Source: Maritalea mobilis (GTDB taxonomy: Bacteria; Pseudomonadota; Alphaproteobacteria; Rhizobiales; Devosiaceae). Taken from it: a stretch of 64,000 nt of DNA. A program made the translations under genes and the position numbers. Positions within the stretch are counted from its first letter, which is position 1. Each line of letters begins with the position of its first letter. Positions 16,762-25,322 of the stretch are shown piece by piece. Under the pieces are notes generated by a model. It was not told where the DNA came from. It made no database searches and saw only the letters and a program-made list of their open reading frames with translations. The DNA lies in assembly GCF_004363175.1 (NCBI RefSeq), contig NZ_SNYR01000002.1, forward strand, positions 434,001 to 498,000, in the 5' to 3' direction.

Positions 16762-17766
16762 TCAGTAAATCGGTTGGCCTTTTTCATCAAAGCGATGAAC
16801 ATAATCAGGCCGGGTTTTGATGTGAACTGTTTCGCCAAAACCAAGTGGTGCGTTGCCATCGCGGCGCACCACAAGTGGTTCTTCTTCACCGATATTGATG
16901 TAGATATAAGTGTCTGCGCCAAGCACTTCTGTGTGCATCACGGTGCCGCTGAAATCGCCGTTAGCGGCAACAATATCCAAATGTTCGGCACGCACGCCAA
17001 CCGTATGGGCGTTAAATGGCTTGGCCTGGTCGCCTTTAATGAAGTTCATTTTCGGCGAGCCGATAAACCCGGCCACGAATAGGCTATTGGGCTTTTCATA
17101 AAGCTCCATTGGCGTGCCCACTTGTTGCACCACACCATCTTTCAGCACCACAATCCGATCCGCCATGGTCATGGCTTCCACTTGGTCGTGAGTCACATAG
17201 ATCATGGTGGTGTTGGGTAGGCTGTTTTTCAGCCCGGCAATTTCCATGCGCATCTGCACCCGCAAGGCCGCATCAAGGTTGGACAATGGCTCATCAAACA
17301 GAAACACCTTCGGATCACGCACAATGGCACGGCCAATGGCCACGCGCTGGCGTTGACCGCCTGAAAGTTGCTTGGGCAGGCGATCAAGATATTCGGTGAG
17401 TTGCAGTTTAGCCGCTGCTGATTCCACCTTCTCTTTGATTTCCGCCTTTGGCAGTTTCAAAAGCTTCAGTGAATAGGCCATGTTGTTGAACACATTCATA
17501 TGCGGATAAAGCGCATAGGATTGGAACACCATGGCGATGCCCCGCTTGGAGGGCGCAACATCATTGACCACACGGCCATCAATTTTCAGCTCGCCGGTGC
17601 TGATGGTTTCTAGGCCGGAAATGGTGCGCAACAATGTGGATTTGCCACAGCCAGACGGCCCAACAAACACGATGAACTCACCGGTTTTGATGTCGAGATT
17701 GATATCTTTTAAAACATGAACTGGCCCATAGGATTTATTCAAATCCGAAATGGTAATATCAGCCAT
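16762..17766 (-). CDS. aglK: Alpha-glucoside ABC transporter ATPase (AglK, MalK/UgpC type)
   Basis: The protein has 334 residues. The ABC ATPase domain (1-235) has Walker [10 protein letters not shown], signature LSGGQRQR, Walker B VFLFDEP and switch His in [10 protein letters not shown] shortened TOBE/regulatory tail of about 95 residues follows, smaller than in typical MalK. It powers the AglEFG importer. A strong GGAGGAGGGGACC ribosome site precedes the ATG. It is 20 bases downstream of aglA on the same strand; the permease and binding-protein genes are 6 kb away, split from it by unrelated genes. Confidence 0.92.
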   Translation of the reverse strand: MADITISDLNKSYGPVHVLKDINLDIKTGEFIVFVGPSGCGKSTLLRTISGLETISTGELKIDGRVVNDVAPSKRGIAMVFQSYALYPHMNVFNNMAYSLKLLKLPKAEIKEKVESAAAKLQLTEYLDRLPKQLSGGQRQRVAIGRAIVRDPKVFLFDEPLSNLDAALRVQMRMEIAGLKNSLPNTTMIYVTHDQVEAMTMADRIVVLKDGVVQQVGTPMELYEKPNSLFVAGFIGSPKMNFIKGDQAKPFNAHTVGVRAEHLDIVAANGDFSGTVMHTEVLGADTYIYINIGEEEPLVVRRDGNAPLGFGETVHIKTRPDYVHRFDEKGQPIY

Positions 17767-17786
17767 GGTCCCCTCCTCCCAAAGGT

Positions 17787-19448
17787 TTAACCTTTAACTC
17801 CAATATAGGCGCCAAGCGGCGGCAATTTCAGTCCGGTTTCGGTGCGCTCGGCGGTATGTGGCCAATCACTATCTTGCACCTTGCTCATGTCGACCGCAAA
17901 CTCTGCTGGCGCATCTGACATGTTGAACACACAAATCAGGCGCTCATTTTCGTCGGAACGTTCGAAATAGAGCACTTGCTCACTCGCTTCCAAATGTTCA
18001 ATCGCGCCAGTTTTCAATGCACTATGTTGCTGGCGGAAGCGCAAAAAGTCTCGATAATGCTGAAGCGTGCCGCCATCATCTTGCTGATCAACGGCCAACT
18101 CCGCGTGCGCACGAGGCACGGGCAGCCAAGTTTTATTGGCAACGCTAAAGCCGGCATTCGGCCCATCTTTTTGCCACACCATCGGTGTGCGACAGCCATC
18201 GCGGCCCTTAAAGTTTGGCCAAAATTCAATGCCATAAGGGTCGACCAAATCTTCAAAGGCGATGTCTGCTTCTGGCAGGGCCAATTCTTCACCCTGATAA
18301 ACGCAAACAGATCCGCGCAATGACAGCAGCAGCGTAGCGCTTAGTTGCGCCAATGTTTGCGCGTTGCGGCCTTTTTCAGCCCAGCGCGACACATGGCGCA
18401 CTACATCGTGGTTTGAAAAAGCCCAGCATGGCCAGCCATCGGTTACAATATCTTCCAGCTCTTTGATCCGCGCTGCAAAATAAGGTGCTTTAAACTCACC
18501 ACCCAAAAAGTCGAACGTATAGGCCATATGCAGCTTATTGCCGCCAGAAGTATATTCCGCCATCAGCTCCAATTGACGTTGTGCATCGCCGATCTCGCCG
18601 ACTGTGGTGATGTGATCATATTCATCCAGCACCGCGCGCAGATCGATCAAAAAGTTTACATTTTCAGGCTGGCTTTTGTCGAACTGGTGGTTCTGCCAAT
18701 TGTAGGGATTAACCGCGGGCGCAATGGTTGCGTTAATTTGGTCTTTCGGCAAAGCCGGATTGTCGCGCAATGATTTGTCATGCACGTAGAAATTGACCGT
18801 ATCCAAGCGGAAGCCATCTACGCCGCGATCCAGCCAAAAGCGTACTTCGCTCAGCAGCGCCTTGCGCACATCTGGATTGTGGAAGTTCAAATCTGGTTGT
18901 GATGCCAAGAAATTATGCAAATAATATTGGCAGCGACGCGGGTCCCAAGTCCAGGCGGAACCGCCGAAGATAGACAGCCAATTGTTGGGCGGCGAGCCAT
19001 CTGGCTTCGCATCTGCCCACACATACCAGTCCGCCTTTTCGTTGGTTTTGTCTTGGCGGCTTTGCTCAAACCAATCGTGCAAATCTGATGTGTGGCTGAT
19101 CACCTGATCGATCATCACTTTCAAGCCCAAGCGGTGGGCTTTGTCCAGCAATTGGTCAAAATCTGCCAAGGTGCCAAATGTTGGATCAACATCACGATAA
19201 TTGGACACGTCATAACCGAAGTCTTTCATCGGTGAGGTGAAGAAGGGCGAAAGCCAAATGGCATCAACGCCCAAATCTGCCACATAATCCAACCGATCTG
19301 TGATACCGCGCAAATCGCCTACCCCATCGCCGCTCGCATCTTGAAACGAGCGTGGATAAATCTGATAGATCACCGCGCCGCGCCACCAATCTTTCTGTTT
19401 TTGCCACTTTTGGTTGGCATTATCTTGCAAGGCGAAAGAACTCGTCAT
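17787..19448 (-). CDS. aglA: Alpha-glucosidase (GH13), AglA
   Basis: This 553-residue cytoplasmic enzyme has no signal peptide. The GH13 regions are all present: DQVISHTSD, the nucleophile Asp216 in GFRLDTVNF, the acid/base Glu285 in TTVGEIGD and the transition-state Asp348 in FSNHDVVRH. It hydrolyses imported alpha-glucosides such as sucrose, maltose or trehalose; the order and neighbours match AglA of the Sinorhizobium agl locus. ATG 19448 is preferred over the TTG one codon upstream. The 212-base gap to the divergent aglR contains the AglR-type palindrome. Confidence 0.92.
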   Translation of the reverse strand: MTSSFALQDNANQKWQKQKDWWRGAVIYQIYPRSFQDASGDGVGDLRGITDRLDYVADLGVDAIWLSPFFTSPMKDFGYDVSNYRDVDPTFGTLADFDQLLDKAHRLGLKVMIDQVISHTSDLHDWFEQSRQDKTNEKADWYVWADAKPDGSPPNNWLSIFGGSAWTWDPRRCQYYLHNFLASQPDLNFHNPDVRKALLSEVRFWLDRGVDGFRLDTVNFYVHDKSLRDNPALPKDQINATIAPAVNPYNWQNHQFDKSQPENVNFLIDLRAVLDEYDHITTVGEIGDAQRQLELMAEYTSGGNKLHMAYTFDFLGGEFKAPYFAARIKELEDIVTDGWPCWAFSNHDVVRHVSRWAEKGRNAQTLAQLSATLLLSLRGSVCVYQGEELALPEADIAFEDLVDPYGIEFWPNFKGRDGCRTPMVWQKDGPNAGFSVANKTWLPVPRAHAELAVDQQDDGGTLQHYRDFLRFRQQHSALKTGAIEHLEASEQVLYFERSDENERLICVFNMSDAPAEFAVDMSKVQDSDWPHTAERTETGLKLPPLGAYIGVKG

Positions 19449-19539
19449 CAAATACCCGTTTATCTTTGCATCTCAATTTTGCTTCACGCGACAGAACTTG
19501 ACCCATTCATTTTGCGCAAAACTGTTGGTATTTCTTTTT

Positions 19540-19553
19540 CCAAAACGTTTTGG
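19540..19553. promoter_or_regulatory. Probable AglR operator, aglA/aglR promoter
   Basis: CCAAAACGTTTTGG is a perfect 14-base palindrome with the central CG typical of LacI-family operators. It lies 92 bases upstream of aglA and 108 bases upstream of aglR. The same sequence recurs upstream of aglE. Confidence 0.82.
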
Positions 19554-19660
19554 TAGACTATTTTTAACGGGTTAATATTGCCCTCGTCAACCGGATTGTT
19601 GAAAGTTCGGTCGGGAAAATTACGGATTGAAGGCTCCCCTGAGCCGGAAAGCGGAAACCG

Positions 19661-20737
19661 ATGCAAGATGAAACACCGTTAGGACGGGAAAGAGAACAGG
19701 TTACGATTAAAGATCTATCGGCCGCTTTGGGCCTTTCGATCACCACCATCTCACGCGCATTGAACGGTTATTCAGATGTGAGCACCAAAACACGCGAGCG
19801 GGTGCAACAGACCGCGCGCGAAATGGGCTACACCCCAAACCGCAATGCCCAACGCTTGGTTACGCAAAAATCTCACTCAATCGGCTGGATCAAGGGCGAT
19901 GGCTCACAGCATTTTGTTGACCCCCACTTTGTGGAAGTGTTTGCAGGCGTGCTGCGTGAGGTGAAAAACTACGATTATGATGTGGTGTTTGCCTCCGGCG
20001 CTGAGCAAGAAATCATCTCGCTTTATGAGCGCTATGTGAAAGACCAGAGCGTAGACGGCTTTATTGTGGAGCTGCCACAACCCAATGATAAACGCATCGA
20101 TTTTCTGCTGAGCACCGATATTCCATTTGTGGTGCATGGGCGCGAAAATAAATCGGACCGATATTCTTGGGTGGATATCGACAATTTTGGCCTGTTTGAA
20201 ACGCTCACGCGGGTGATGGCAGGCGCGGGCCACAAAAAGATTGCCTTTATCAACGGTGATGAGCATTATTCATTTGCACTTGAACGTAAATTGGGCGCGC
20301 AGGCTGCACTTGCTGATATGAATTTGCCGCCGGAAAGCTTGAAAGTTTTTAACGCAGTGCACCCGATGGTTCATGCGGGTTTTCAGCTCACACAGAAGGC
20401 TTTGGAAGATCCTGAAATCACCGCAATCCTTTATTCATCAGCCGTTATGGCTGTAGAAGGGCAAGCAGCAATTGAAAATTCCCACCGCACCATTGGCGAA
20501 GATTTGGAAATCGCCACCATGGACGATGAGCTGCGCCATGTGGATTTGAGCCCACTTGAGGGCCGCATTAGTTTTGCCCGCGCACCGTTGAATGACAGTG
20601 GCCACGCGCTGGTGCGCCAATTGATGAAACGGGTTCAGGGAAAGAGCGGGCCAAGTGGAGAATTGATCCCCGGCCGGTTTAAGCTGCGCCCCAATTTGCC
20701 AGCCCATTTGGTGCCGGAGCAATTTGAGGTGGAGTAA
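19661..20737 (+). CDS. aglR: LacI-family regulator of alpha-glucoside use (AglR)
   Basis: The protein has 358 residues. The N-terminal helix-turn-helix and hinge are VTIKDLSAALGLSITTISRA, LNGYSDVSTKTRERV and NRNAQRLVTQKS, followed by a periplasmic-binding-protein-like sensor domain (about 70-345). It should repress the agl genes until an alpha-glucoside-derived ligand binds. It diverges from aglA, and the shared gap contains a LacI-type palindrome. A GGAAAGCGGAAA purine run precedes the ATG. Confidence 0.9.
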   Translation: MQDETPLGREREQVTIKDLSAALGLSITTISRALNGYSDVSTKTRERVQQTAREMGYTPNRNAQRLVTQKSHSIGWIKGDGSQHFVDPHFVEVFAGVLREVKNYDYDVVFASGAEQEIISLYERYVKDQSVDGFIVELPQPNDKRIDFLLSTDIPFVVHGRENKSDRYSWVDIDNFGLFETLTRVMAGAGHKKIAFINGDEHYSFALERKLGAQAALADMNLPPESLKVFNAVHPMVHAGFQLTQKALEDPEITAILYSSAVMAVEGQAAIENSHRTIGEDLEIATMDDELRHVDLSPLEGRISFARAPLNDSGHALVRQLMKRVQGKSGPSGELIPGRFKLRPNLPAHLVPEQFEVE

Positions 20738-20872
20738 GCCGCTAAGATTTAAGTAGAATACCACCTAAACCTTTTCCAAACCCTCCGTTCAGAAAACGTT
20801 CAGGCGCATTTTGCTTTTCTCTCAAGCAAGGTTACTGTCATTGCTGGCAGCTTTGGAATTGGGAGAGAGAAA

Positions 20873-21931
20873 ATGACCTTTAAACAACTAACCGTTGCAG
20901 CCGGTTTTGCTGCTACCACTTTTATTTTATCCACCTCAGCCGCTTTCGCCACTTCGGCGCAAGCCACCACAGCACTCAATGTGCGCACTGGTCCGGGCAC
21001 ATCTTTCGGCGTTGTTGACACGCTGACACCGGGCGAAAATGTTGATGTGAATGAATGCGCGGAAAATGGCTGGTGCTATATTGAGCATGAAGGCCCAGAT
21101 GGCTGGGTAAGCTCTAACTATCTTGAACCTGTTGGCAGCGGCGGCGGTGGCGGCTCTTCAGGCGAAGATTGCAGCTTTTCCTTCAATATTGGTTCTGGCG
21201 GTCCAAGCTTGAGCATAAATTGCGGTGAAGGCGGTGGCGGTTCACCGACACCAACGCCGACACCTGATCCAGAGCCCGCCCCACCATCAGGCAATGTGGC
21301 TTGTTTCTACACGGGTCCAAACTTTACAGGCAATGAATTCTGTCATGGCCCTGCGGTGCTGAACACTTTGGATGGCACATTTAACGACAATATCGCCTCT
21401 GTGAAGCTCTATGGCAGTGCAAAAGCACGCTTGTGCCGGAACGCAAATTTGGGTGGTGTGTGTAAAAATTTCACCAGCAGCCAATCTACCTTGCCGGTGA
21501 CCATTCGCAACAAAGCGTCTTCAATCCGCATTTTCACTGGCTTTATTCCAGTGCCATTGCCAACCCCAACACCGGTTACACCTGTGACCCATTCAACAGG
21601 TCCGATCAATTTGAAGTCTAGCTTCATGGCGAATTTGGACAATGGTAATGTGGGCAGTGCTGGCGCTGATATTTGGTACCATGCGGTGAACCCGGTTGAG
21701 AAATATATCGAACCACGCAATGGCGCAAAACTAGCGCTTGGCGACAAGTCAAACCGTGGCTATGCCGGTTGTAAAGCTGAAAGCTTCAGCAGCAATCCGA
21801 TTTCAATCTGGGCCATGCCTGTTGGTTCTTATGTCTGCGTAAAAACCAATAAGGGTCGCATTTCACAGTTCCGTCTGAACGGTTATTCGGGCACCACCAT
21901 GAAACTGGGTTACACAACCTGGGCCAACTAA
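20873..21931 (+). CDS. Secreted multidomain protein: SH3 domain plus crystallin/I36-like domain
   Basis: The protein has 352 residues with a signal peptide (cut near residue 26, AFA-TS). Residues 30-85 form a bacterial SH3 domain (ALNVRTGPGTSFGVVDTL, NGWCYIEHEGPDGWVSSNYL). A Gly/Ser stretch and a Pro/Thr linker (SPTPTPTPDPEPAPP) lead to a Cys-containing domain near 140-215 (ACFYTGPNFTGNEFC, IASVKLYGSAKARLC) that resembles beta/gamma-crystallin or peptidase-inhibitor I36 folds. A second Pro/Thr linker precedes a unique C-terminal domain. Such architecture suggests an extracytoplasmic, wall- or matrix-binding protein. It sits inside the agl locus on the opposite strand to aglEFG and has its own terminator, so it is unlikely to belong to that pathway. 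Confidence 0.8.
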   Translation: MTFKQLTVAAGFAATTFILSTSAAFATSAQATTALNVRTGPGTSFGVVDTLTPGENVDVNECAENGWCYIEHEGPDGWVSSNYLEPVGSGGGGGSSGEDCSFSFNIGSGGPSLSINCGEGGGGSPTPTPTPDPEPAPPSGNVACFYTGPNFTGNEFCHGPAVLNTLDGTFNDNIASVKLYGSAKARLCRNANLGGVCKNFTSSQSTLPVTIRNKASSIRIFTGFIPVPLPTPTPVTPVTHSTGPINLKSSFMANLDNGNVGSAGADIWYHAVNPVEKYIEPRNGAKLALGDKSNRGYAGCKAESFSSNPISIWAMPVGSYVCVKTNKGRISQFRLNGYSGTTMKLGYTTWAN

Positions 21932-21959
21932 ATCTAATCTGACCCCTCCATTCTCACCT

Positions 21960-21984
21960 GCCCGGCCTTTGGCCGGGCTTTTTT
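21960..21984 (+). terminator. Rho-independent terminator after SH3 protein gene
   Basis: GCCCGGCC-TTT-GGCCGGGC is a perfect 8-bp stem with a 3-base loop followed by six T residues. It lies 28 bases after the stop codon. Confidence 0.92.
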
Positions 21985-22155
21985 ATGCTTTTTCGACGCG
22001 ATGTGATGCGGAAATATTGCCAAGTGCAACCCGCGCGAACCCAATGTGCGCTTGCATTTGGCGGGATATAAGCCATTATTGGCTGAACCGCTGGTTCTTG
22101 GCGGTTTGCCTTCCTTTTAAGATCAGTTTGATCTGCTTCAATTTCTAGGTTCATC

Positions 22156-23067
22156 ATGAATATCCGACTTCTCGCCATTTTGGCTGGATTGAGCACCATC
22201 GGTATCTATGCGCTGCAATTTGTGGGCGCACGGTTCAGCCTCACCACGCAAGGTGAGTTGGCACGTCTAACTTCGACCGACCTTACGATTTTGCGGATCA
22301 TTGCCTCGGGCTTGTTCTTTTTACCCTTTTTGCGACGGCGGCATGTGCGCTCATTCCTCAATTTGGGCTGGAAGCGGATTGCTCTACTCACCTGCTTAGC
22401 CGGAGCGCCCTATCCGTTTTTGATCAATATCGGATTAGACTTCACTCCGGCAGCACATGCGGCGGCCATCTTGCCCTCATCAGTTGTGCTATTTTCAGCC
22501 ATATTGGGATGGCTCGCATTCAAAACGCCAATTTCTCGCTACAGCAGCATCAGCCTCATGCTGATTGGCGGCGGCATGGCACTGTTTGTTTGCTATGATT
22601 TGATCTTTGACCCATGGGCGTTGCCCGGCGACATGATCCTGTTTGCCGTCGGTGCTGGCTTTGCCTATTTCAGCCTGACGGTGCGCGAGTTACAAATTGA
22701 TCCCCTTGCGGTGACCGCAGGTATTATTTGGTGTTCTTGGCCGCTTATGGTGCCCATGTTTGTGGCCATGCCCAGCAATCTGTTTGTGGCCGCCCCTGCT
22801 GAGATTATCTCGCAGGCCATCATTCAGGGCATATTATCTGGCGCGATTGCTTTGTTTTTGACAACATTTGCCGCCCGTCATTTGGGCTCGCAAACCGCCT
22901 CTTTGTTTTTGGTCGGCATTCCCATCGCCACAGCGATTTTGGGTGCGATGGCTTTGGGCGAGTTGCCGATCATGTTGGAAATTGTTGCCCTTGGCCTTAT
23001 GGCGATTGGCATTGGTTTGCCCGCCTCGCGCTTTGTGTGGCACCAATATAAAACGGCCCAGCGCTGA
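22156..23067 (+). CDS. EamA/DMT-family membrane transporter
   Basis: This 303-residue protein has about ten hydrophobic helices arranged as two EamA repeats (residues about 5-140 and 155-292). The repeats show the usual small-residue-rich segments such as AAHAAAILPSSVVLFSAIL and LGSQTASLFLVGIPIATAIL. The family exports metabolites or amino acids; no substrate can be inferred. Its 3' end is 37 bases from the convergent aglG gene, and a shared hairpin lies between them. It interrupts the agl locus and has no visible partner. Confidence 0.88.
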   Translation: MNIRLLAILAGLSTIGIYALQFVGARFSLTTQGELARLTSTDLTILRIIASGLFFLPFLRRRHVRSFLNLGWKRIALLTCLAGAPYPFLINIGLDFTPAAHAAAILPSSVVLFSAILGWLAFKTPISRYSSISLMLIGGGMALFVCYDLIFDPWALPGDMILFAVGAGFAYFSLTVRELQIDPLAVTAGIIWCSWPLMVPMFVAMPSNLFVAAPAEIISQAIIQGILSGAIALFLTTFAARHLGSQTASLFLVGIPIATAILGAMALGELPIMLEIVALGLMAIGIGLPASRFVWHQYKTAQR

Positions 23068-23079
23068 GCGCCGGGCCGT
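23053..23079 (-). terminator. Terminator of the aglEFG operon
   Basis: ACGGCCC and GGGCCGT pair, with an inner GCGC-TGA-GCGC stem, giving a long GC-rich hairpin. On the minus strand it is followed by TTTTATATT. It overlaps the last codons of the EamA gene and can act on the convergent aglG transcript. Confidence 0.72.
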
Positions 23080-23103
23080 CTACTCTTCCCAGAGTTGTTT
23101 GAT

Positions 23104-24246
23104 TTAGCCGCCTTTGACTGACCCCGCCAACAAGCCGCGCACGAAATAGCGTTGCAACGCGAAGAAAACGACAAGCGGCACGATGATCGAGATAAAGGCA
23201 CCAGAGGTGAGAATTTCCCAATTGTCACCACGTGAACCAATCAGTTCGCGCAAGCGTCCGGTCAGCACCAATTGACGATCATTATTGCCCAGGAACACGG
23301 TGGCCACCAGCAAGTCATTCCACACCCAAAGGAACTGGAAGATGGCGAATGACGCCAGCGCCGGGAAAGACAGAGGCAGCACCATGGTGGTGAAAATATG
23401 GAAGTGAGACGCGCCATCCATGCGCGCGCTTTCCATAATCTCTTTTGGCAAGCTGGCCATATAATTGCGCAGCAAATAGATCGCCAGCGGCAAGCCAAAT
23501 CCGGTGTGCGCCAGCCAAATGCCGAGATAGGATTTACTCTCCGCACCAAACAGCGGCATCACGCCATTATAGAGCCGCAGGATCGGGATTAGCGACATTT
23601 GCAGCGGCACGACCAACAGGCCAACCACCACAGCCACCAGCACGCCGCGCCCCGGAAACTGCATCCATGCCAATGCATAAGCAGCGAAGGCGGCGATAAG
23701 AATGGGGATAATGGTAGCAGGAATGGTCACCGTGAAAGAGTTGATGAATGAACGGCCAATGCCTTCGCTTTCCAACACTTCTTCATAGTTTTCTAGTGTG
23801 AAGCGCGGCGGCGTTGCTGCCACATAAAGTACACGTTGGCCACGATTGGTGTCGAACTGCTCTTCAGACACCCAGCGATAGCTGCCATCTGCATTTACAG
23901 TCAGCGCCGTGCCATCGCGCAAGGTGATTGTGTCGCCCGCTTTATTGTCGCCAAAAGTGTTGTTGGTGACGCCAAAGAACTGGATTTGCCGGCCAGCGGC
24001 ATCGCCATCGAACAAATCGCCAGCGATCACGAACTGTCCATTTTCCTGCACCTGCATGTCTGCTGCGCCGGTGCGGGCTTGGTCGGTGCGTTCCGTTGTG
24101 GTCAGTGCAGACCACCAGCCCGAAACGGACAATTGATCTTTGTCGCGCACTGATGAAACCAGCAGCCCCAATGTTGGCAAGGTCCAAAGCACCACCAAAA
24201 CAAGAAGGATAATGTGGGTGAAAATACGTGACATATCCATGCGCAT
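23104..24246 (-). CDS. aglG: Alpha-glucoside ABC transporter permease (AglG, MalG type)
   Basis: This 380-residue protein has the MalG-type membrane domain. A large periplasmic insert of roughly 110 residues follows the first helix (about 35-145), as is characteristic for AglG and absent from most MalG proteins. The EAA loop is KEIMESARMDGASHFHIF. It forms the channel with AglF. The start overlaps the aglF stop by one base. Confidence 0.92.
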   Translation of the reverse strand: MRMDMSRIFTHIILLVLVVLWTLPTLGLLVSSVRDKDQLSVSGWWSALTTTERTDQARTGAADMQVQENGQFVIAGDLFDGDAAGRQIQFFGVTNNTFGDNKAGDTITLRDGTALTVNADGSYRWVSEEQFDTNRGQRVLYVAATPPRFTLENYEEVLESEGIGRSFINSFTVTIPATIIPILIAAFAAYALAWMQFPGRGVLVAVVVGLLVVPLQMSLIPILRLYNGVMPLFGAESKSYLGIWLAHTGFGLPLAIYLLRNYMASLPKEIMESARMDGASHFHIFTTMVLPLSFPALASFAIFQFLWVWNDLLVATVFLGNNDRQLVLTGRLRELIGSRGDNWEILTSGAFISIIVPLVVFFALQRYFVRGLLAGSVKGG

Positions 24247-25244
24247 TAGCGTGTCCCCTCTTCTTGATTGGCTTGGCGGATGTTCCAGATCATGATCGGC
24301 AACACCGCAATCATGATCACCAATGCGATGGTGGAGGAGCGGCCAAAGTCGACCCCGCGCACCATCCAGTCAAACATCAAATTGGCCAGCACTTGCGTGT
24401 CCCATTGGCCGTTGGTCATGGCCAACACAATGTCGAACACTTTCAGCACAAGGATGGTGATGGTGGTCCACACCACTAAGATCGTTGGGAAAATTTGCGG
24501 CACCATGATGTTGAAGAAAATCTGCACATCATTCGCGCCATCGATACGGGCCGCCTCTAGCGTTTCCTCTGGAATGCCGCGCAAGGCCGCAGATAAGATC
24601 ACCATGGCAAACCCGGTTTGAATCCACACCAAAATCGCCATCAGGAAAAAATTGTTCCAGAACGGAATTTGAATCCATACTTGCGGCTCAAAGCCCAATC
24701 CTTGGATCACAGCATTCAGGATACCGATCTGCTCACTGTCGCCGCTACGATAATCATAAACAAATTTCCAGATCACCGATGCGCCGATGAACGAAATGGC
24801 CATGGGCATAAAGATCAGGCTTTTGGCGATGTTGCCCCACCATAATTTGTCAGCCATTACTGCAATCACAAGGCCGAAGGCGGTGGCGCAGGACGGCACA
24901 ACGATCAACCAGAGCAAATTGTTGAACACGGATTGCTGGAAGTTTGGATCGCCCAGCGCCCACAAGAAGTTCGAAAAGCCAACAAATTCAGTGCCTGCCG
25001 CATCGAAAAAGCTGAGCCAGAGTGTAGCGAACACCGGATAAATCAAATAGAGGGAGAGAAAAAACAAGGCTGGTGCCAAGAACACCCAAGGCCGGATTGC
25101 CGCTCGGCGGCTTTCATGGGCAACGGACGCATTGGCGCCGCCCAACAATCGATCTAGAACCCAGTTGGTTCCCCAAAAGTAGATAACGCAAGCTGCAACA
25201 CCCAAGATCACAGTTTGGGTTGCGCTTAAAATTTGCGCGATCAT
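24246..25244 (-). CDS. aglF: Alpha-glucoside ABC transporter permease (AglF, MalF type)
   Basis: The protein has 332 residues and about eight membrane helices, including an extra N-terminal pair before the core permease domain. The EAA loop is EETLEAARIDGANDVQIF. It is the partner of AglG. A GGGAGGGG ribosome site precedes ATG 25244. A small hairpin separates it from aglE upstream, consistent with lower permease than binding-protein expression. Confidence 0.92.
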   Translation of the reverse strand: MIAQILSATQTVILGVAACVIYFWGTNWVLDRLLGGANASVAHESRRAAIRPWVFLAPALFFLSLYLIYPVFATLWLSFFDAAGTEFVGFSNFLWALGDPNFQQSVFNNLLWLIVVPSCATAFGLVIAVMADKLWWGNIAKSLIFMPMAISFIGASVIWKFVYDYRSGDSEQIGILNAVIQGLGFEPQVWIQIPFWNNFFLMAILVWIQTGFAMVILSAALRGIPEETLEAARIDGANDVQIFFNIMVPQIFPTILVVWTTITILVLKVFDIVLAMTNGQWDTQVLANLMFDWMVRGVDFGRSSTIALVIMIAVLPIMIWNIRQANQEEGTR

Positions 25245-25282
25245 TTTGCCCCTCCCTCACTAGCAAAACGAAAATGAAAGAA

Positions 25283-25304
25283 GACGCTGCATTAAAGCAG
25301 CGCC
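25283..25304 (-). terminator. Intercistronic hairpin between aglE and aglF
   Basis: On the minus strand GGCGCTGC and GCAGCGTC pair over 8 positions (one G-U) around a TTTAAT loop, followed by TTCTTTC. It lies 19 bases after the aglE stop and is a likely partial terminator or mRNA-stabilising element. Confidence 0.6.
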
Positions 25305-25322
25305 TTCCCAATCAGATCAAGG

